Under the pieces are notes generated by a model. That model did no database searches. It was not told the origin of the DNA and worked only from the letters and a program-made list of their open reading frames with translations. Below are positions 35,374 through 48,878 of a DNA stretch of 64,000 bases, one piece after another. Numbering within the stretch: the stretch's first letter is position 1; each line of letters opens with the position of its first letter. Position numbers and translations under genes: made by a program. The stretch lies in contig NC_091869.1 in the NCBI RefSeq assembly GCF_019399895.1, positions 744,001-808,000 on the forward strand, written 5' to 3'. Source of the stretch: Cardiocondyla obscurior (lineage: Eukaryota > Arthropoda > Insecta > Hymenoptera > Formicidae).

Positions 35374-35729
35374 GTAAGCGAAACGCAAGCGCTCGGACGA
35401 ACACGTTCTCGCTCACCGATTCGCGCGGCAGCCGTTCTACTCGCGCGAGTGCGTCGAGTCGGAACGACGCACCGCCGGTTGCGAGACGGAACTTCCGATT
35501 GCGACAGCTCCTCGCCGACAACGATCGCTTCTCGCGCGCGATCCTCGCCTAGCGGTTTCGCTTCGGAAAATCGGGAGGCGGCTGACGACGCTGTTCTTTA
35601 AAATCAAACAAAATTAACTTCAATAGTCGTTGTTAAATCGAGACAAAAATAACAGGAGAGCGCATTATTATGCGGCTCGGATGGGGTTAAGCAATGTGTT
35701 ACGGTAGAAAAGATACGTGTCCAAGGCAT

Positions 35730-35735
35730 AATATA

Positions 35736-35770
<35 letters not shown>

Positions 35771-35777
35771 AATATAT
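35730..35777. repeat. (TA)n microsatellite
   Basis: Interrupted TA/TG dinucleotide tract ending about 30 bases before the GC palindrome at 35806. Confidence 0.9.
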
Positions 35778-35805
35778 ACGTGACACATACAATGCTGGAG
35801 CACAC

Positions 35806-35824
35806 CCGCCGGCTAAGCCGGCGG
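35806..35824. repeat. 19-base GC palindrome
   Basis: CCGCCGGCT, one A, then AGCCGGCGG. The 9-base arms are perfect, giving a very stable hairpin or a dimeric protein site. It follows a TA-rich tract. No function is assigned. Confidence 0.6.
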
Positions 35825-37825
35825 CGTTTGAAAATAGATCGGGGAACGATAAAGTGCAGCGATGTCAGTGAGCTATCGAGGGTTTGCGCAATAATCGCAG
35901 ATAGATTTATGCTGGATGGGATCGTTGTGAAAATGTTTAATTCGCGGATCGCGAGGGTGAAGTACGTCTAGGCTGAACTATCGGGCAATAGGTAGCGCGA
36001 TCACAGAGTGTCGCCGTTAATCTAGTCTATTTTCTTCCCTTTCATGTTTTTTTTTTTTGCTTTCTTTCTTTTTTTTTTGTGCACGCAAGTTACACAACTA
36101 ATGAGAGAGCGAGAGGAGTTCGGCTGACAAAATTGGACCCGAGAGCAGGTTACGGTCGGACCTGGACCCCGGCTCGGGTCCAGAAACAATTTTGGTGCCG
36201 CGGGCGGGGAAAGCGAGTCTCTAGCCTGACAGACGTTTCTCTCCCTTTGCGCGCGCTCTCGCGCCTTCTTCGACAGCCGGATTCGCGCTACCGAGATAGC
36301 CACCAGCTAAGCTCCCGGTGTGCCATCGACACCGTAATAAAGGGTGATTGAAATGTCGCGCAACTCGTAGCCGGAATATTTATCGCTGCTTGCACAGCGG
36401 AATACCGTTTATTAGAATCAACATTTATCGATAGTCGTTTCGTGCCAGGTAAATTGAACTGCCGAGAGCGTGCGGGTTGTAAATCAGTTGAGCCACCGTT
36501 TCTGAGAATCTGTTCTTCCTAGGTGCAAATTCGCGAGATAATCCGTCACGGTAAGAAAAGGCTTCTTTTCCCACAGATTTATTAGATCCTATATATCGCA
36601 TGCATTTCGTCGTACGTAACACATACCTCGCTCCGAACTTTCCGATATCAGATTTATGACTTCGAAGTGCATCGATCTCGTTATACATTTTACTCATTCC
36701 GGTCGCGTTGGATAAGTTTCATATGAATAATTAATTTTGCAAAATTATCTTATTATATTATATGAAACGAGAACATTGGATTATCGCTATTTACGACTGC
36801 GACGCGGACCCCGTGTGACTTTCCACTTTTAAATCGTTAAGTTAAATCATTTCTTTGAAATTTCACCTTACAACTCGTGGCGCAGTTACAACGCTGCGGG
36901 ACCCGCCGAAAGAGGACAACGAACCCAAAATGAGAAAGCAAACCGCCCGTGCAAGCGCGCACGCCGATTTCGGCGGCAACACGTTCACCAACTACGAGCT
37001 CGGTTAGACTCTCCTGCCGAAGAAAACGGCTTGGAGACTTTCGACCTTGGAATATCGTGCGCGCGAGTTCGATCTGACGGGCTTTTTCAACGGGCATGGT
37101 TACTGCGCTCCAATAATTCGCGAGCGAACACGGAAAATAATTCTCGTAAACGCGGTCCGCGAAACGAGTTTCTGTATTTCCTACGTTTAAACTGCATGCG
37201 GTCGCTCTGCCGGCGATTCTATATGTCCGGCGGTAGCGAAAGCTCGGCGAAAATGGAAACTGAATATTTGCAAATAAATGCAGAAAAATGTTACTTTAAT
37301 CATTTTGAAACGCGGCTTCTGTAATAATTTTATTAGAGAGCCACGATTCCTTGACTGTTGAAATCTTTTACGTTCATTAGACGAGTCCTGAAAACGTGAA
37401 ATAAATTAATCTCGCCAGTTTTCCACTGTAATAATCATCAAAATTTATCTCCACGGTGACATTTTCGTGTTATGAAACTTAGTTTTCTATATTTGTTACT
37501 TTTCGCCGATATATATTTTGTGACCGCCCGATAATTAATCCTCACCGTGAGCTTTACTTTGAAATCAAAATCTCAATTTGTCATACGTAAATAAACCCGC
37601 TTGGTTTCGCTAATGCAAATGACGACAGAAGTTATAAACGTTATCAGAAAACGACTCGGTCCCAGAGTGGAAAGTTTCCTTCGTCTCTATTCCGGCAGCA
37701 TCGCGTCGCAAATTTGCGGTACTTTCACGGCGCAATTGCGCCATCGCGGCGCGACGATTCCGCGGCTGGTTTTCGGCGGCTGGTTCGCGACGACGAGAAT
37801 GACAATGGCGTCGCAAAAGTTCGCG

Positions 37826-37855
37826 CACGACGACGACGACGACGACGACGAGGAC
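37826..37855. repeat. (GAC)n trinucleotide tract
   Basis: About nine CGA/GAC units. It keeps several frames open but no real coding exon is supported here. Confidence 0.85.
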
Positions 37856-37937
37856 GTCGCGTTGGTTTCTTGGCGAGTGAAGCGGCTCTAACGGTACATC
37901 CCTGTGCGCTTTCAGCGTGGTCTACCAACCTACTGTG

Positions 37938-37988
37938 CCTACCTACCTCCTCTATCTACCTACCTACTTACCTACCTACATACCTATA
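37938..37988. repeat. (CTAC)n imperfect microsatellite
   Basis: Interrupted CCTA/CTAC units, similar to the tract at 19091-19131. Confidence 0.85.
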
Positions 37989-38142
37989 CAGACATCCTTC
38001 GCTCTTGCGGAGAGCCTAGGCCCGCATCGATCGCACGTATATGTATAACGCGTACATGCCTATCGATCGCGTTGCCCCGACTCGCCTCGTCGCCTCGCCT
38101 TCTTCCCTCTCGCGCGAGGAAAAGACGAAACGAGAGGAGAGG

Positions 38143-38162
38143 AAAAAAAAAAAAAAAAAAAA
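38143..38162. repeat. Poly(A) tract
   Basis: Twenty A bases after a purine-rich stretch. No retroposed gene is recognised upstream. Confidence 0.85.
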
Positions 38163-41100
38163 TGAGGAAAACCCTTCGACTACCCTGTTTCTCTTCACCT
38201 CGATCGCAATGAGGAATCCCCACCGCCCCCACGTTACGTTGCATTATGTTTACACGGGTATCGCTACATTGGTAACGACACTGGTATACCACTGCTCCAA
38301 GTAAGACGTACATAAGCCACATCGCGATATCTAGGTTGGTCACGATGGCGAGTGCAAGTTGCTATTGATACGGCAGAGCCGACGGTTTGCTCTCGCTTTA
38401 TCCGTTCTCGCGCTTCGCCGAGTCAATTTCTTTCTTTTTTCATTTTTTTTTGAATATTTTTTTTTGGAAAAGTTACGTGCGACCAAACATTTTTATTTAA
38501 AACGCAGAGCCCCGTGTTTTACGTTAATTGTGCATTTGATTGAGCAGAAATAGGAAACGTTTAATTCCGAGCTTTAGGTGAAATGCGCGTTGCGCAACGA
38601 TTAATTATCCCTTTCTGGAAATTTAATAAGTATCTCGTCTCATATCTTCTTGGCTTTAACCGCATCAATTGAAGGGGCAAGCAGTTGACGGAGGTACGAC
38701 ATATTCTTATAAAGATTGATCTGCCTCTATAAATAAGCGATTATTCTTTTTCACGTATTTATTTATGTCGTGCGGGACGTATAATTTAATATTAATCCGA
38801 ACCATGCAGCTTCAAAAGGTGCCGGTAATAAACTTTAAGAAATTACATTCTTCACGTCCCTTTGATTACAAATTGCAGCCATTTAATTAAATCAACTCGC
38901 ACAATCGGCAATAATTATTAATTGTTAATTAATTATTACCCGAATAATTACGTTGCATAATAATAGTAATAATAATTAACGCTCTGGCTCACAAGTTATT
39001 AAACTAATATTTCAAAGAAGAATTAATGCAGGCAGAATTGGTACAATAGACGCTGGAAAGAGATACGTAATAACAGGATTTCTCACGTGATTTGTGAAAC
39101 GCTGATAAAATTCTCAATTCGGGCTCCGACTCGAAACCGCAACGTCCTCGACCGTTCGATTCATCACTTGGGTCATTGACAGTGGATGCGCGTAAATAAC
39201 TGTAATTTGTCGTTTCCATCACAGACGAGATAACCGGTAGACGATTGCGTCACAAGTCTTTTACCAAACCCGCACTGTACCCATGTGGTCGGCAGAATTG
39301 TTGAGGATTCGCAATAACAGTAATACCGCCGTCCGCATAACAGTACGTTGTTGCAATTATATTATTCTCCCTCGGTTGATCTACCCGTTCGCCACATTCA
39401 AAAAGTTTTTTTTTTTGTAATAATAATCACCCAGGTTTCGGAAAAAAATTTGCGAGAAAATAGGAAAATGCTTTTTAATCGTCGACACGATCATGAGTTT
39501 TTAATTCTCTAACGCGCTCCATTGAAGTCACACGTCATATTTTGTTAATTAAAAAATAATATTTTATATATTTCTATATATCATACTAAATGTATGAATA
39601 CAGAAATAAACAGCCGCTAAAATATTTTGCCAAATATTCGCGAGAGGTCGAATAATTTCCATAGTTACATTATTAATCTAATTTTCTTTTTTTTTTTCTT
39701 TTCGTAATTGTACCCAGAGCTCCGCGAAACTCGTGCATTTACAATTTCATTTTGCGTAACAATATTTCTGAGTATCCCGGAGTGCACGAATATACTTTGT
39801 AACCCGAACGATCTGAATTCAAGACGATCGACAGCGCTTCCGTCTCAGAACACAATATCGATTTAAGTTTTTTTTTTTCTTCTCTTTTTTTTGTACACCG
39901 AATTTTTAAGAATTCCGGTTCATTTTTTTCACGGCCAAATAATGGAGAACCCTCTTCCCGTTCGGGCCGATCGATCCGATCGCGCGCCGCGTCTTCCCAC
40001 GTACCTGCGAAGGAGCCGTCATCTGGAATAATGCGCGAAACGACAATGAGCTTGAGTGGGAGGGAGTGAACGACCTAACGGTGCGATATCGAGTGTCGCG
40101 GATGCTTTTATATGATCATTGGGAGAAGGTTCTCTACATATTTTTTAGTATTTTTACGCGGAAAAGTACTGATAACAAACAATGTCACGCGGCCAAGTTC
40201 GAAACGTCAAGATTTAACTCGATAATCAGTATAATTGAACTATTCGCGAAAATACGAAGACAATTATATCGGAACGTAAAAATAAATACGAAGTTACGTA
40301 AAGAACGTGAGATATAGAGAAAATATACCTGAGGAAATTGTTTAAGAGAGAGAAAGGAATGAAAGATAGAACACTCGCTTGATAAGAAAAGATGATAGAC
40401 GAAGCACTTTAGGTAAAAAGGCCAACAAATTCAAAGTAAAAAACATTGAAATGGCGATCGTAATTTATTTACGACCACAGCAGTTATTACATTTTTTTTA
40501 AAGTCATTAGGGCCTACATTATCAATTTATGTCTTGAAAAACGCATCGATGCTCGTTACCTTACATTTCTTCTTTCTTTTAACGTACCTTGGCGTGCGAT
40601 TTATCGTAGACGTTTGTTGAAAAAAAATTCTTACTTTAGTTTCTTAATTAATCTTTCTAATTATTATGCAACGTTATATTAACTCTATATTTGAATATAA
40701 AAAAGTCATTAATACAATCACTATAAACTTAAATTACGAAAGATAATGAAATTATTCTCCGAGCAGTTCTCTTCATTACAATTTATAACTTCAAATAATT
40801 TATTTTAATTACATTATTTTATGTTACATTTTAACGTCTTTGTGTAGCTCTTAATAAATATATAAACAGATAATGGAGAGTGTATTTAAGATCGAATCGG
40901 AAGAGACGTCGTTCCAAAGAGAATCTGCAGTTAGTCTTAACGGGAAGACTAAAATGTAATCTATACGCAGATTAAAACGATGATACCTTCGAGTTTAAAC
41001 GTCCGTCGATAGTTTAATCTTCATTCGCGCTAGTCACCGATACCTTCTTGAAATTCTCGTCAGCTTTCCGGTTCCCGATAGCCGAATGTTAATTCGGCTC

Positions 41101-41899
41101 GCGCTGCTCCAGCTACGGGATCGGGATTCCCGATTAACCTTAACGGTGGTACCCGGATGACGACGACGTCGGGGTCTTTTCGTAAAGCGAGCAACGCTTG
41201 CCTCGTTGCGGCGACAATAACGACGGTGACGACGGCATCCCTACTAATCGATCGCTTCTAGGATCGATCGCGGCACGGTGAATGCGTGCGCCATCATCCT
41301 GTAACCGGCCTCGCCGTTCGCAGACAGAAAGTAAACGCTTTTAACCCCCTCTTCATTTCCCTCCACCCTCTCTTGTCACATATACGTGTTACATTTATGA
41401 CAGGGATCGTTATAAAATCATCGCTTATTATATTTATCAGCGCGCAGCGGAGACCCGACGTAATCGGGACGTCGGATTAAAAAAAAAAAAGAAAAAAAAA
41501 ACACGTTGCATTTTAAATGAAATTTTACTTATGGACTCGGCTAAATTTTCGATTGTGCGACTGCATTACCGTGCTCTAGGCAGGTTGCATAATTAACGTT
41601 TTGACAGAAATAATCTTCTTTCAAATCAATTACAGACGTTAAAGTCTTTAGAAGTTCACGTTCTTACTAATACCGTAAATAGCGCACGCGACTATGGATA
41701 CATTTAAATTATCCTTCCAAAGTGTTTAAAAAGTCGGATAAAGCTGTTTTTCAATCGCGAAATAGCATCGGGATCTATATATTGGTATCCGCATTAGAAT
41801 CTACAGCTCCCTTAATAACCTTTTTCCGTATGACATCATGTTGCAGTGATGTAATGTAGCATACGCACGCACTGGAGCTCTCTTCGAGCTGAAACGTAG

Positions 41900-43480
41900 C
41901 CTCAAAAGCCTATATTTTTATTACGGAGCGTTCCGCGTCCACCCTTTGTAATCAGGACGGTTAACGTCGAAGGGGATACCATACGATCAGAGCATCGGCC
42001 GCGTCCGTGCGGAAGACTCCGGAAAGTGTTCGAAGGGAGCACGGCCCGCGGCTCGACCTACCCCAACGTGATCCTGTTTACAGCGCGACCCTACTGCTAC
42101 CCTTTACCTCTCGCATCTCTTCAGTCTCGACTTATCTAAAAGCCCTCCGCCTTCCCGCCGCCCCGTTCTCACCCTGCCACCCCATTCTTCTCTTCCGTCG
42201 TGAGAGTTTCCTTACTCACAACGCGCGGTTCCCTCCTTACCTCCTCCCTCGCATCTCCTCCGCATTTCTTCCACCCTTCCCCCGCCTCCCACTTTGTGCC
42301 CTGCGCACCGAGCCCTCCTCACCATCGCGCTCGCGCTTTCTTCGTCTCTCTTTCTCTTCGTCCGTCTCGCTCCGACCGACGTGCAAACGCGAAAGACCGA
42401 CAAAGAGGCATTGATAGAGAGAGGAACAAGAGAGGGAACGATAGGGGGCGTACGGTGGGGCTGGCTCTCTCTGGTCTTGCGCGACGCGTACCAGTCAACC
42501 CAGAGCTACGGTCGCGCGATAGCCACGGTGCCCGTTTAAAGGGATCCGTTCGTAATCGACAAAGTCGCGATTTCCCTCAAGTGCCTCTCGCGGTATCTCC
42601 TACGAGGTCTCCCTGGTCCTCTCCCGCGGCGAGCACACCGCGCACCCGGCCGTACCCGTTTCTCGAAGTGACCCGCGGAGTGAGCCGCGTGCGTTCTCCA
42701 ACACCCCGGAGTGGCCGGCACTCGCAAAGTGCACCGCACCGTGCGTCGTGCGTGCGGCAATCGCGAAAAAAAGTAATAAGAAAGAGAGAAAGAGAGAGGG
42801 GACGAAAAGGAGTGCGGTCTCAAGTGGTCCTCCCGACACTTCGCGTGTCACGGATCGGCTACCGCGCGCGTTCGCGAAGAGACCGATGGCACGCGGCGAG
42901 CCGGAGCCCGTCCTCGCGGTTGCTCGGCCCGCGTGCGGCCCTCGAGCGCGGATAGTCGGGATGCGGAGGGGCTGCTCGTGACTGTCCGCGCGAGTGTGCC
43001 AGTCGACGTCCCGCGTACAGACCCACGGGCTATCGGAGGAGCGTCGTAGGTGGACGACATCGGCGTCGCGGTCGTCGTCATCGTCGTTTTCGTCCGCACC
43101 TCCTACGCACTTACGGACGCGGTCGTGCACGTCGTCGTTATCCGGCGGCGCCGCGACGAGAGGGAAAAAGAGGAGTATCGACGTTTTCTCGGTGCCGGCG
43201 CCGGGGTGCCACCCCTTGCGCGCGGAGAAACCGCAGCGGCCGGCCCGCACGGGCCGCACGGCGCGCCAGTGAAAGTGAGTGATGCGAGCGCGTCCGCCGA
43301 CGTGGAAGTGGGGGTGGAGCGAGTGCGACCACGGGGCGAGCAAGTGTCACCGCGACTTCTTCGGGGCTGTTTTTGTCCCCTTGTGATATCTCGACTCGCG
43401 CCCTCGGGGTATGATCGCTGCGGCATTACGAAATTGTTCAATCTGATGAGCGACGACGCAGCGGTGGGTTGCAGGATAAC
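41900..43480 (+). promoter_or_regulatory. Large CpG-rich island, candidate HR3 promoter and 5' UTR exon
   Basis: The largest continuous GC-rich, CpG-dense block in the window. It has a C/T-rich plus strand at about 42,060-42,370, then mixed GC-rich sequence. A consensus donor GTGAGT lies at 43275-43280, following CCAGTGAAA. The plus-strand frame leading to it lacks an ATG, so it would be a non-coding first exon. The block is 5.4 kb upstream of the firm HR3 exon. The many open frames here on both strands are arginine-, serine- or proline-rich and typical of GC-rich non-coding DNA. Confidence 0.35.
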
Positions 43481-46400
43481 TTAGCTCCCGGCTCGTTTCG
43501 TTGCAAATTCACCCGCCCTTCTCAGCGAAGGGTGGTCTTTCGTCACAAAAAAAATCCTTATACGTACATCGTAATTTTGCCAGACAGCGTTCACAGTAGA
43601 TCACGAAGATCTCCTTATTATTAAACCGAGTTGTTACGTTTTTATTTGTTCCACATTAGATAATCACTTAAGTTCAAACGGGATAGATATTTTAGATTTT
43701 AATTTTATAAACGTCACTTTGGCCGTAAAATGAATTTTGCCGCATTTTTATATCTACGTAAATAGTTTCTTTTAAATTAGACCGACAGTATTTTTCAAGA
43801 ATTTAAGTTTTCCATCTAATATACTTTATTTACTGCTTAATATACAAAATATACGTATTTTCGACACATGTTTGTCGCCGAATATAAGCATGATCGATTC
43901 TCATTTAAGCGATTGGAAAATTGTAAATGAACTTTATAATATTCAGCGCTGGATAGTAGGGCAGTCATATTTAGCGCTAAATGCAACGGAAATACCAGTC
44001 TAAGATATGATATCGAATTATCTTTTATATAAAAGGTAGAGTTTATTCGCCAGCGTCTAATGACGTAAAAAATTTTAGTTAGCAAATTTTGCCTCGCGCA
44101 AAAAAGAAAAAGAAAAGAAAAAATTTATTCGATTAGAATAACTCTTGTTGACGACAAAGTGCAATAGAATACGAACAATGGGTTTTTCATTTTTACATTA
44201 TTGATCTTCCAGAAACATTTTTCCATATTTTTCTTACACAAGTTCTTACGATTCCGCGACATTTATACCGCGCTTTCTCTCCCTCTCCTCTCCTTATTTC
44301 TGTCGCTCTTTCTCGCTCTCTTTCTCGTTCTCTCGCCCACTTCAGCATTTACCTCCCGGTTATGGATATTATTAAATAATACCTACATCGCACGCATGGC
44401 GATACAGACGCGCGAGTGTGTGCGCGCGTATGAGTGTGTGTGCGTATGGGCGCGAGCGCACGCTGCACGCAGGCGAATGGAAAAGCGCGGGTTCTCATTC
44501 CGGCGATATCACGCACTCGCGAGGCTACGGCCGGAGATTTCTTCCTTTCTCAGCGCGACTGAATACGCGTTAGAGGAGCTGAAAACATTTCAATACGATA
44601 ACGGATTGTCTCAGATGAAAATCAATACCAGAAATGCACACTGGGTGTCCGGCGTGCGTTTCACGTTACAATTTCGAGGTCTCTCGTTTTATCAGAAATT
44701 TGAAATCGCGCTAACTTCCTCGGCCAAAATTTCTCGTCGACTTTTTAGTACCGCGTACGATTTTACTTTTGTTTATTACGTCGAATATTACTTCTGTTGC
44801 TAAAAATTATTTAAAAAAAAGAAAAGAAATTAAGAAACGTGTTTAATTTCGAGAGAAATGAAAGGTATTACGGTAATTAAACTTGAATCCGAGTAGTGTA
44901 CAAAAATCAAGTGGTACTAACCAGGCACGATGGAATAATTTACACGGTGTAATCATAAAATGTATATTAGAAGATAGACCATTCCCGTTGTTATCTGCGA
45001 CGGTGTCCTCGCGAGGCGGCCGGAAGTACCCACGTGACGCGATGGGACGAAGACGGCGATAGGAAACATGAAATTATGTGTCTAAAAAATGTTGAATATC
45101 AAAAATCTTGTTCAACTAGATCAAAGTATAAAATCGCGTGTTCAAAATTAAGCAAACTCTCGCAAGCAAAATTTATATCTCGCTATTGATCCTGGAAGAC
45201 CGAAACCCGTCACAGAATTTTTTAATTCCGAACGAATTCTTACCCCGGGTGAATTTTTAAAAGCATCGCCGCGATATAGAACTCGGCTTCGCAGCTGCGC
45301 GCATGGTACTGCCCTAATAATAAACATTACATATTTTATTCATTAATAATATCGTATTATGCGACACTCAATACGCGTATACGCGCGCGTACATTTACTC
45401 GTGATTAAAAACGTATCGTGTATCGTTCGCGAATCACCCGGGGCATGATTTATTTATTATATGGATCAAGTTCGGCGTTTCGCCGACAAAAGTTACTTTT
45501 GCTGAATGCATGAAATCCGTCTTTCTCAGATCGACCAGGTAGGAATAAGTGCGAGTCGCGTGCATACGGTCGGGTCACCTGTGCTACTCCTCTCTTTTTT
45601 TTTTTCTTTCTCTCTCTCCCTCTGTCTCTCTTTCTTTCTTGTGATAATGGCGATGCCGTAATAACGCCGCCGACACGCTCGTGCCAGAACCGAAGTATAT
45701 GCTCGGTGTATACGACCTAAATAAGATGCGATGCCCCCCCAGGGCGAAAGTAATTCACACGCGCGAACGGGAGCTCGTGCGCGCACACGCCGTACTTCAC
45801 CGACTTTTAGGCGCGACTCGCCGCGCAATTCTGATAGCATTTGCACCTTGCTGCACCTGACTTTACCGTTACCGCATGCGGCTTGAATGAGCAAAACGAG
45901 CACGTAATAATTTATTCGACTATACTCGTCATATTATACTACAATATCTCTACGCTGCACGTAAAAAAAAAAAATAATAATAATTATTAAACCACTAACG
46001 TTAATTATATTTTAACAATCTGATGTGGAGTAAAAGGATATAATGCATTCAGCAAAACATAAAAAGGAATAATCGCGCAATTTAAATTACCGATATAAAA
46101 TAATAACGTTGTGTATTTTACAACGTTTTTAAATACCGTTATATCATAACAATGTTATTTTTTATTGAAATTTCGCCCACAAAAAGCCCACCTGTCTACG
46201 GTCATTTCCCAATTAAGATTAAATTCTCGCTAATTGAAGAAAATTGAAATAAAAATTAATGCAAAGCGGTTTTATTTGAAAACTTAATTGCTGCTGCAAA
46301 ATGATATAATTGTTTTACAAATAATTCACATATATATGTATGTATATTTGCCTCGTTCTGACGTGTAACGCGAACTTTTTCTCGACCATGGAAGAGATAT

Positions 46401-48243
46401 TAGACGCTATGCTAGAACGAAGAAGAGACAGAGCGCTAGAGCGAGAAGGATAGAGATTGAGAGGGAGCATCGAGTCAGTAGGCTAGTGGGAACGTAAACC
46501 GTACGTACGGTACCGCGAGTCCTCTCCCTCTTTTCCTCTATCTCGTACTTTCCGCCTTCCTTTCTCTTCTCTCGCAATTTTCTCCTTCCATTATGGTTCG
46601 CTAACATCTACGTATGTGTCTGCGCGTACGTCTGGGTGAAACAGCAATTCCAACATTTTCCAAACAATTGTAAAAGTTTTCGAAATTAGCATAATGTTAA
46701 CACGTCTTCGGTATATGAACGTTAGTTGGCTATTCCATCAGTTCAAAATTTTATTCCGCTAAAAGCGCCAAAGAAAAGTAATTATTGAATTAAAGTGTTC
46801 GTCGACTCTTCGATCAATTGTTGAACAAATTTCTTGCAGCGGCCACTTAAATTTACATCCGTAGAGTCGTGTAAAGTTTCGGTCGTGTTAAAAAGAATTA
46901 AAAAATAAAAAAGAAATAAAAATACAGACGCGTAAGTAGAAGTCGCTGAAGAAAGTTGGGGCCGTTTTTCACTTCCCGATCTCGTCGAGCATCTCGGTCG
47001 TATTATCGGTATACTTTTTTTGGGACACCCTATACGGGTAGGTGGTCGGTTGTGAAGCAGGCTCGCAAGCTCGGCCGGTGGTCGCCGAGCTTCGCTCGAT
47101 AGCGATGCGCGGTTCCCCTCGACGCGAGCTCACCACTGCTTGCAACGCGGTTGAGATTAAAGGGGAACCATCGTGGCACATGGAAATGCAGGATCGATGC
47201 GCCAGGAGTCGGCCGCTTTTTTACGTTGACCGCAAGATCGATCGTTCAGGATTGATGACACGATGTCAGGCTTTATCCACTTACTGTTTAAATACTGCTT
47301 TAACTTTCGACTCCATCCTCGTCGATTTTAAACGATTTTGACGCAAGTTAATTTTCTATTTAAAAGCCGCGATTATTCTTCGCGATACTCATTACAGTTA
47401 GATTCTCACAATCTTTAATTCTTATGTACACATATAACGCGTATTTCTATGTTGATTTTGAACAGTTTTTTTTTTCTTTTTTTTCCCTTTTTTTTCAAAA
47501 ACTATCTGTAAAGTGTAAAGGTTATCAAACGGTTTATAAAACTTTTAATTACAAATTGATTTAATATTACTTTAATTTATTATATTCTTTTTTCTTTGCT
47601 ATTCAGCGTCATTATATTTTATCTAACACGTGAAATGTTATCAATTTCATTAGTTCATTATTTTAGAAAGTTATTTCGGTCACTTTTTTTTTCTTTTTTT
47701 TTAGTTCAGTCACTTCATAACTTTTAAAGAGATTATATAAATCTCTCTTCTTCCTCCTTCCTCCCTCTCTCTTTCGTTCACACCCACACGTATACACATA
47801 CTAATTTGAAGTTTGCATCATTACTTTTCTGAATTAATTTCCGAATAATACTCGGTAATTTACATTTCATCACAATTTAATCGCACGTCGCGATCGTTTT
47901 CTTTTAATTCTTTTTACGAATCCCAGTTTTTCCGCTATCTGGCAAAATTAAAATTTCGCCTACGTAAAGTAAGACGGCACGAAACGATCCGGTGGAAGTT
48001 GTGATTGCTAATCGAGCGAGAGCTAATTCTCTTCTATTTTTTATCTTGAAACTGAAAGAAATATTTACAATAAATCTATTTGTTTGTCGAATCACCTTGG
48101 CTATGTGCAAAAGATAGATAAAATGAAAATTTTTTTAATATAGAAAAGTAAAATGGCAATCGTAATAAGATAAGCTCTCGCGCGATCGGCGCAACGGCAA
48201 CTCCCTTTCAGATCGAGAGCGCAAAGGGAAGTTCGACGAAGCC
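43481..48243 (+). other. Putative HR3 intron
   Basis: Mostly AT-rich, with GC-rich patches at about 44,300-44,800, 45,520-45,880 and 46,380-47,250. TG-rich repeats lie near 44,415-44,445. A small hairpin with an 8-base perfect stem sits at 46105-46127. I see no coding exon. Confidence 0.35.
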
Positions 48244-48417
48244 ATGTCACGTCGTTGGGTGTTCGCGCGACTTCCGACGACTGCAACGACGGATACGCGG
48301 ACAACGGCTACGGGAAGTACGGCAACGACCGCGATAACGGCGAACGAAGCGAGCGCAACGACGTTAACGACCACGGCGAGCACTCGACTCGGCGTGCTGC
48401 AACTTCGAGATGAGTAA
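48244..48417 (+). other. Upstream ORF overlapping a candidate HR3 start codon
   Basis: An ATG at 48244 opens 57 codons rich in Thr and Ala, with ACG at many positions, ending in TAA at 48415-48417. The stop codon lies five bases after the A of the ATG at 48410, so the two frames overlap by eight bases. It could be a regulatory uORF or only a by-product of ACG-rich DNA. Confidence 0.25.
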
Positions 48418-48491
48418 AGTGAACACCGGTACGGCCATTAAGCCAACGACAGCATCGACGACCGCCGCGTCGATCGACGGAGCAAGTGCCG
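48410..48491 (+). CDS. Candidate HR3 alternative N-terminal exon
   Basis: An ATG (CGAG-ATG-A) opens 27 codons plus one base. The peptide starts MSKVNTGTAIKPTTAS and ends IDGASA. A donor-like GTACGC begins at 48492. The phase-1 end is compatible with joining the HR3 DNA-binding exon. It could also join an acceptor near 48837 or 48852 and add to the MFEMW exon in frame, but those acceptors are weak. The Ser/Thr/Ala-rich composition suits an unstructured A/B domain. The donor is not strong and I know of no homologous N-terminus. Confidence 0.35.
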
Positions 48492-48878
48492 GTACGCGAT
48501 AAATCGTGTCACGTTGCAACGTCGTTGGGGTGGCGTGGAGGAGACGGAGAAGAAGAAAAGGGAAGGAAGAAGAAGAAAAAGGAAAAAAAATAAAACGGAC
48601 GAAAACCGGGCGGAAATTGAGGCGGGCCAGCCTCTCGGCCGGTGAACCGACGAGATAAACTAATCGCGAGTGTGCTGTACCGTAGTGCCCACTGGACTTA
48701 TCGCTCCGCAAGAAAGGGAACAGCGGTGTATCGGACTGAAGGGCGAAACAGATATCTGCGCGGATTAACGCGGTTACGCGACCGCGGATGTTACGCCGGG
48801 CCGACGGAGGACGCCCGGTGGTTCAGCAGGGCATCAGCCTGGCAGACGTCAGTTTATACCGTCACCACGGCGTTCAAC

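Larger units (their letters stand above)
35374..41899 (+). other. Putative HR3 intron with scattered GC-rich islands
   Basis: GC-rich patches at about 35,790-36,360, 36,850-37,250, 37,600-38,420, 39,920-40,100 and 41,000-41,480 alternate with AT-rich DNA. A (CTAC)n tract, a (GAC)n tract and a 20-base poly(A) run fall in the 37.8-38.2 kb patch. I recognise no coding exon. Confidence 0.35.

Noticed and set aside
36523..36550. 28-base micro-exon between TTCTTCCTAG and GTAAGA
   Set aside because: The sites are fair, but the block is too short to judge and its phase does not connect candidate exons cleanly.
39170..39184. GGGTCA-T-TGACAG as a further ecdysone palindrome
   Set aside because: Two mismatches in the right half-site; too weak to list.
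41270..41292. GGCACGGTGAATGC, reminiscent of miR-124
   Set aside because: It does not match the mature miR-124 seed and no hairpin precursor surrounds it.
42200..43343. Long open frames of about 250 codons on both strands in the 42-43 kb island
   Set aside because: They overlap on opposite strands, are Arg/Ser/Pro-rich and have no domain; GC-rich DNA has few stop codons.
43445..43470. CTGATGA followed by a small stem, resembling a hammerhead ribozyme core
   Set aside because: The required GAAA after the stem is absent and no closing stems are visible.
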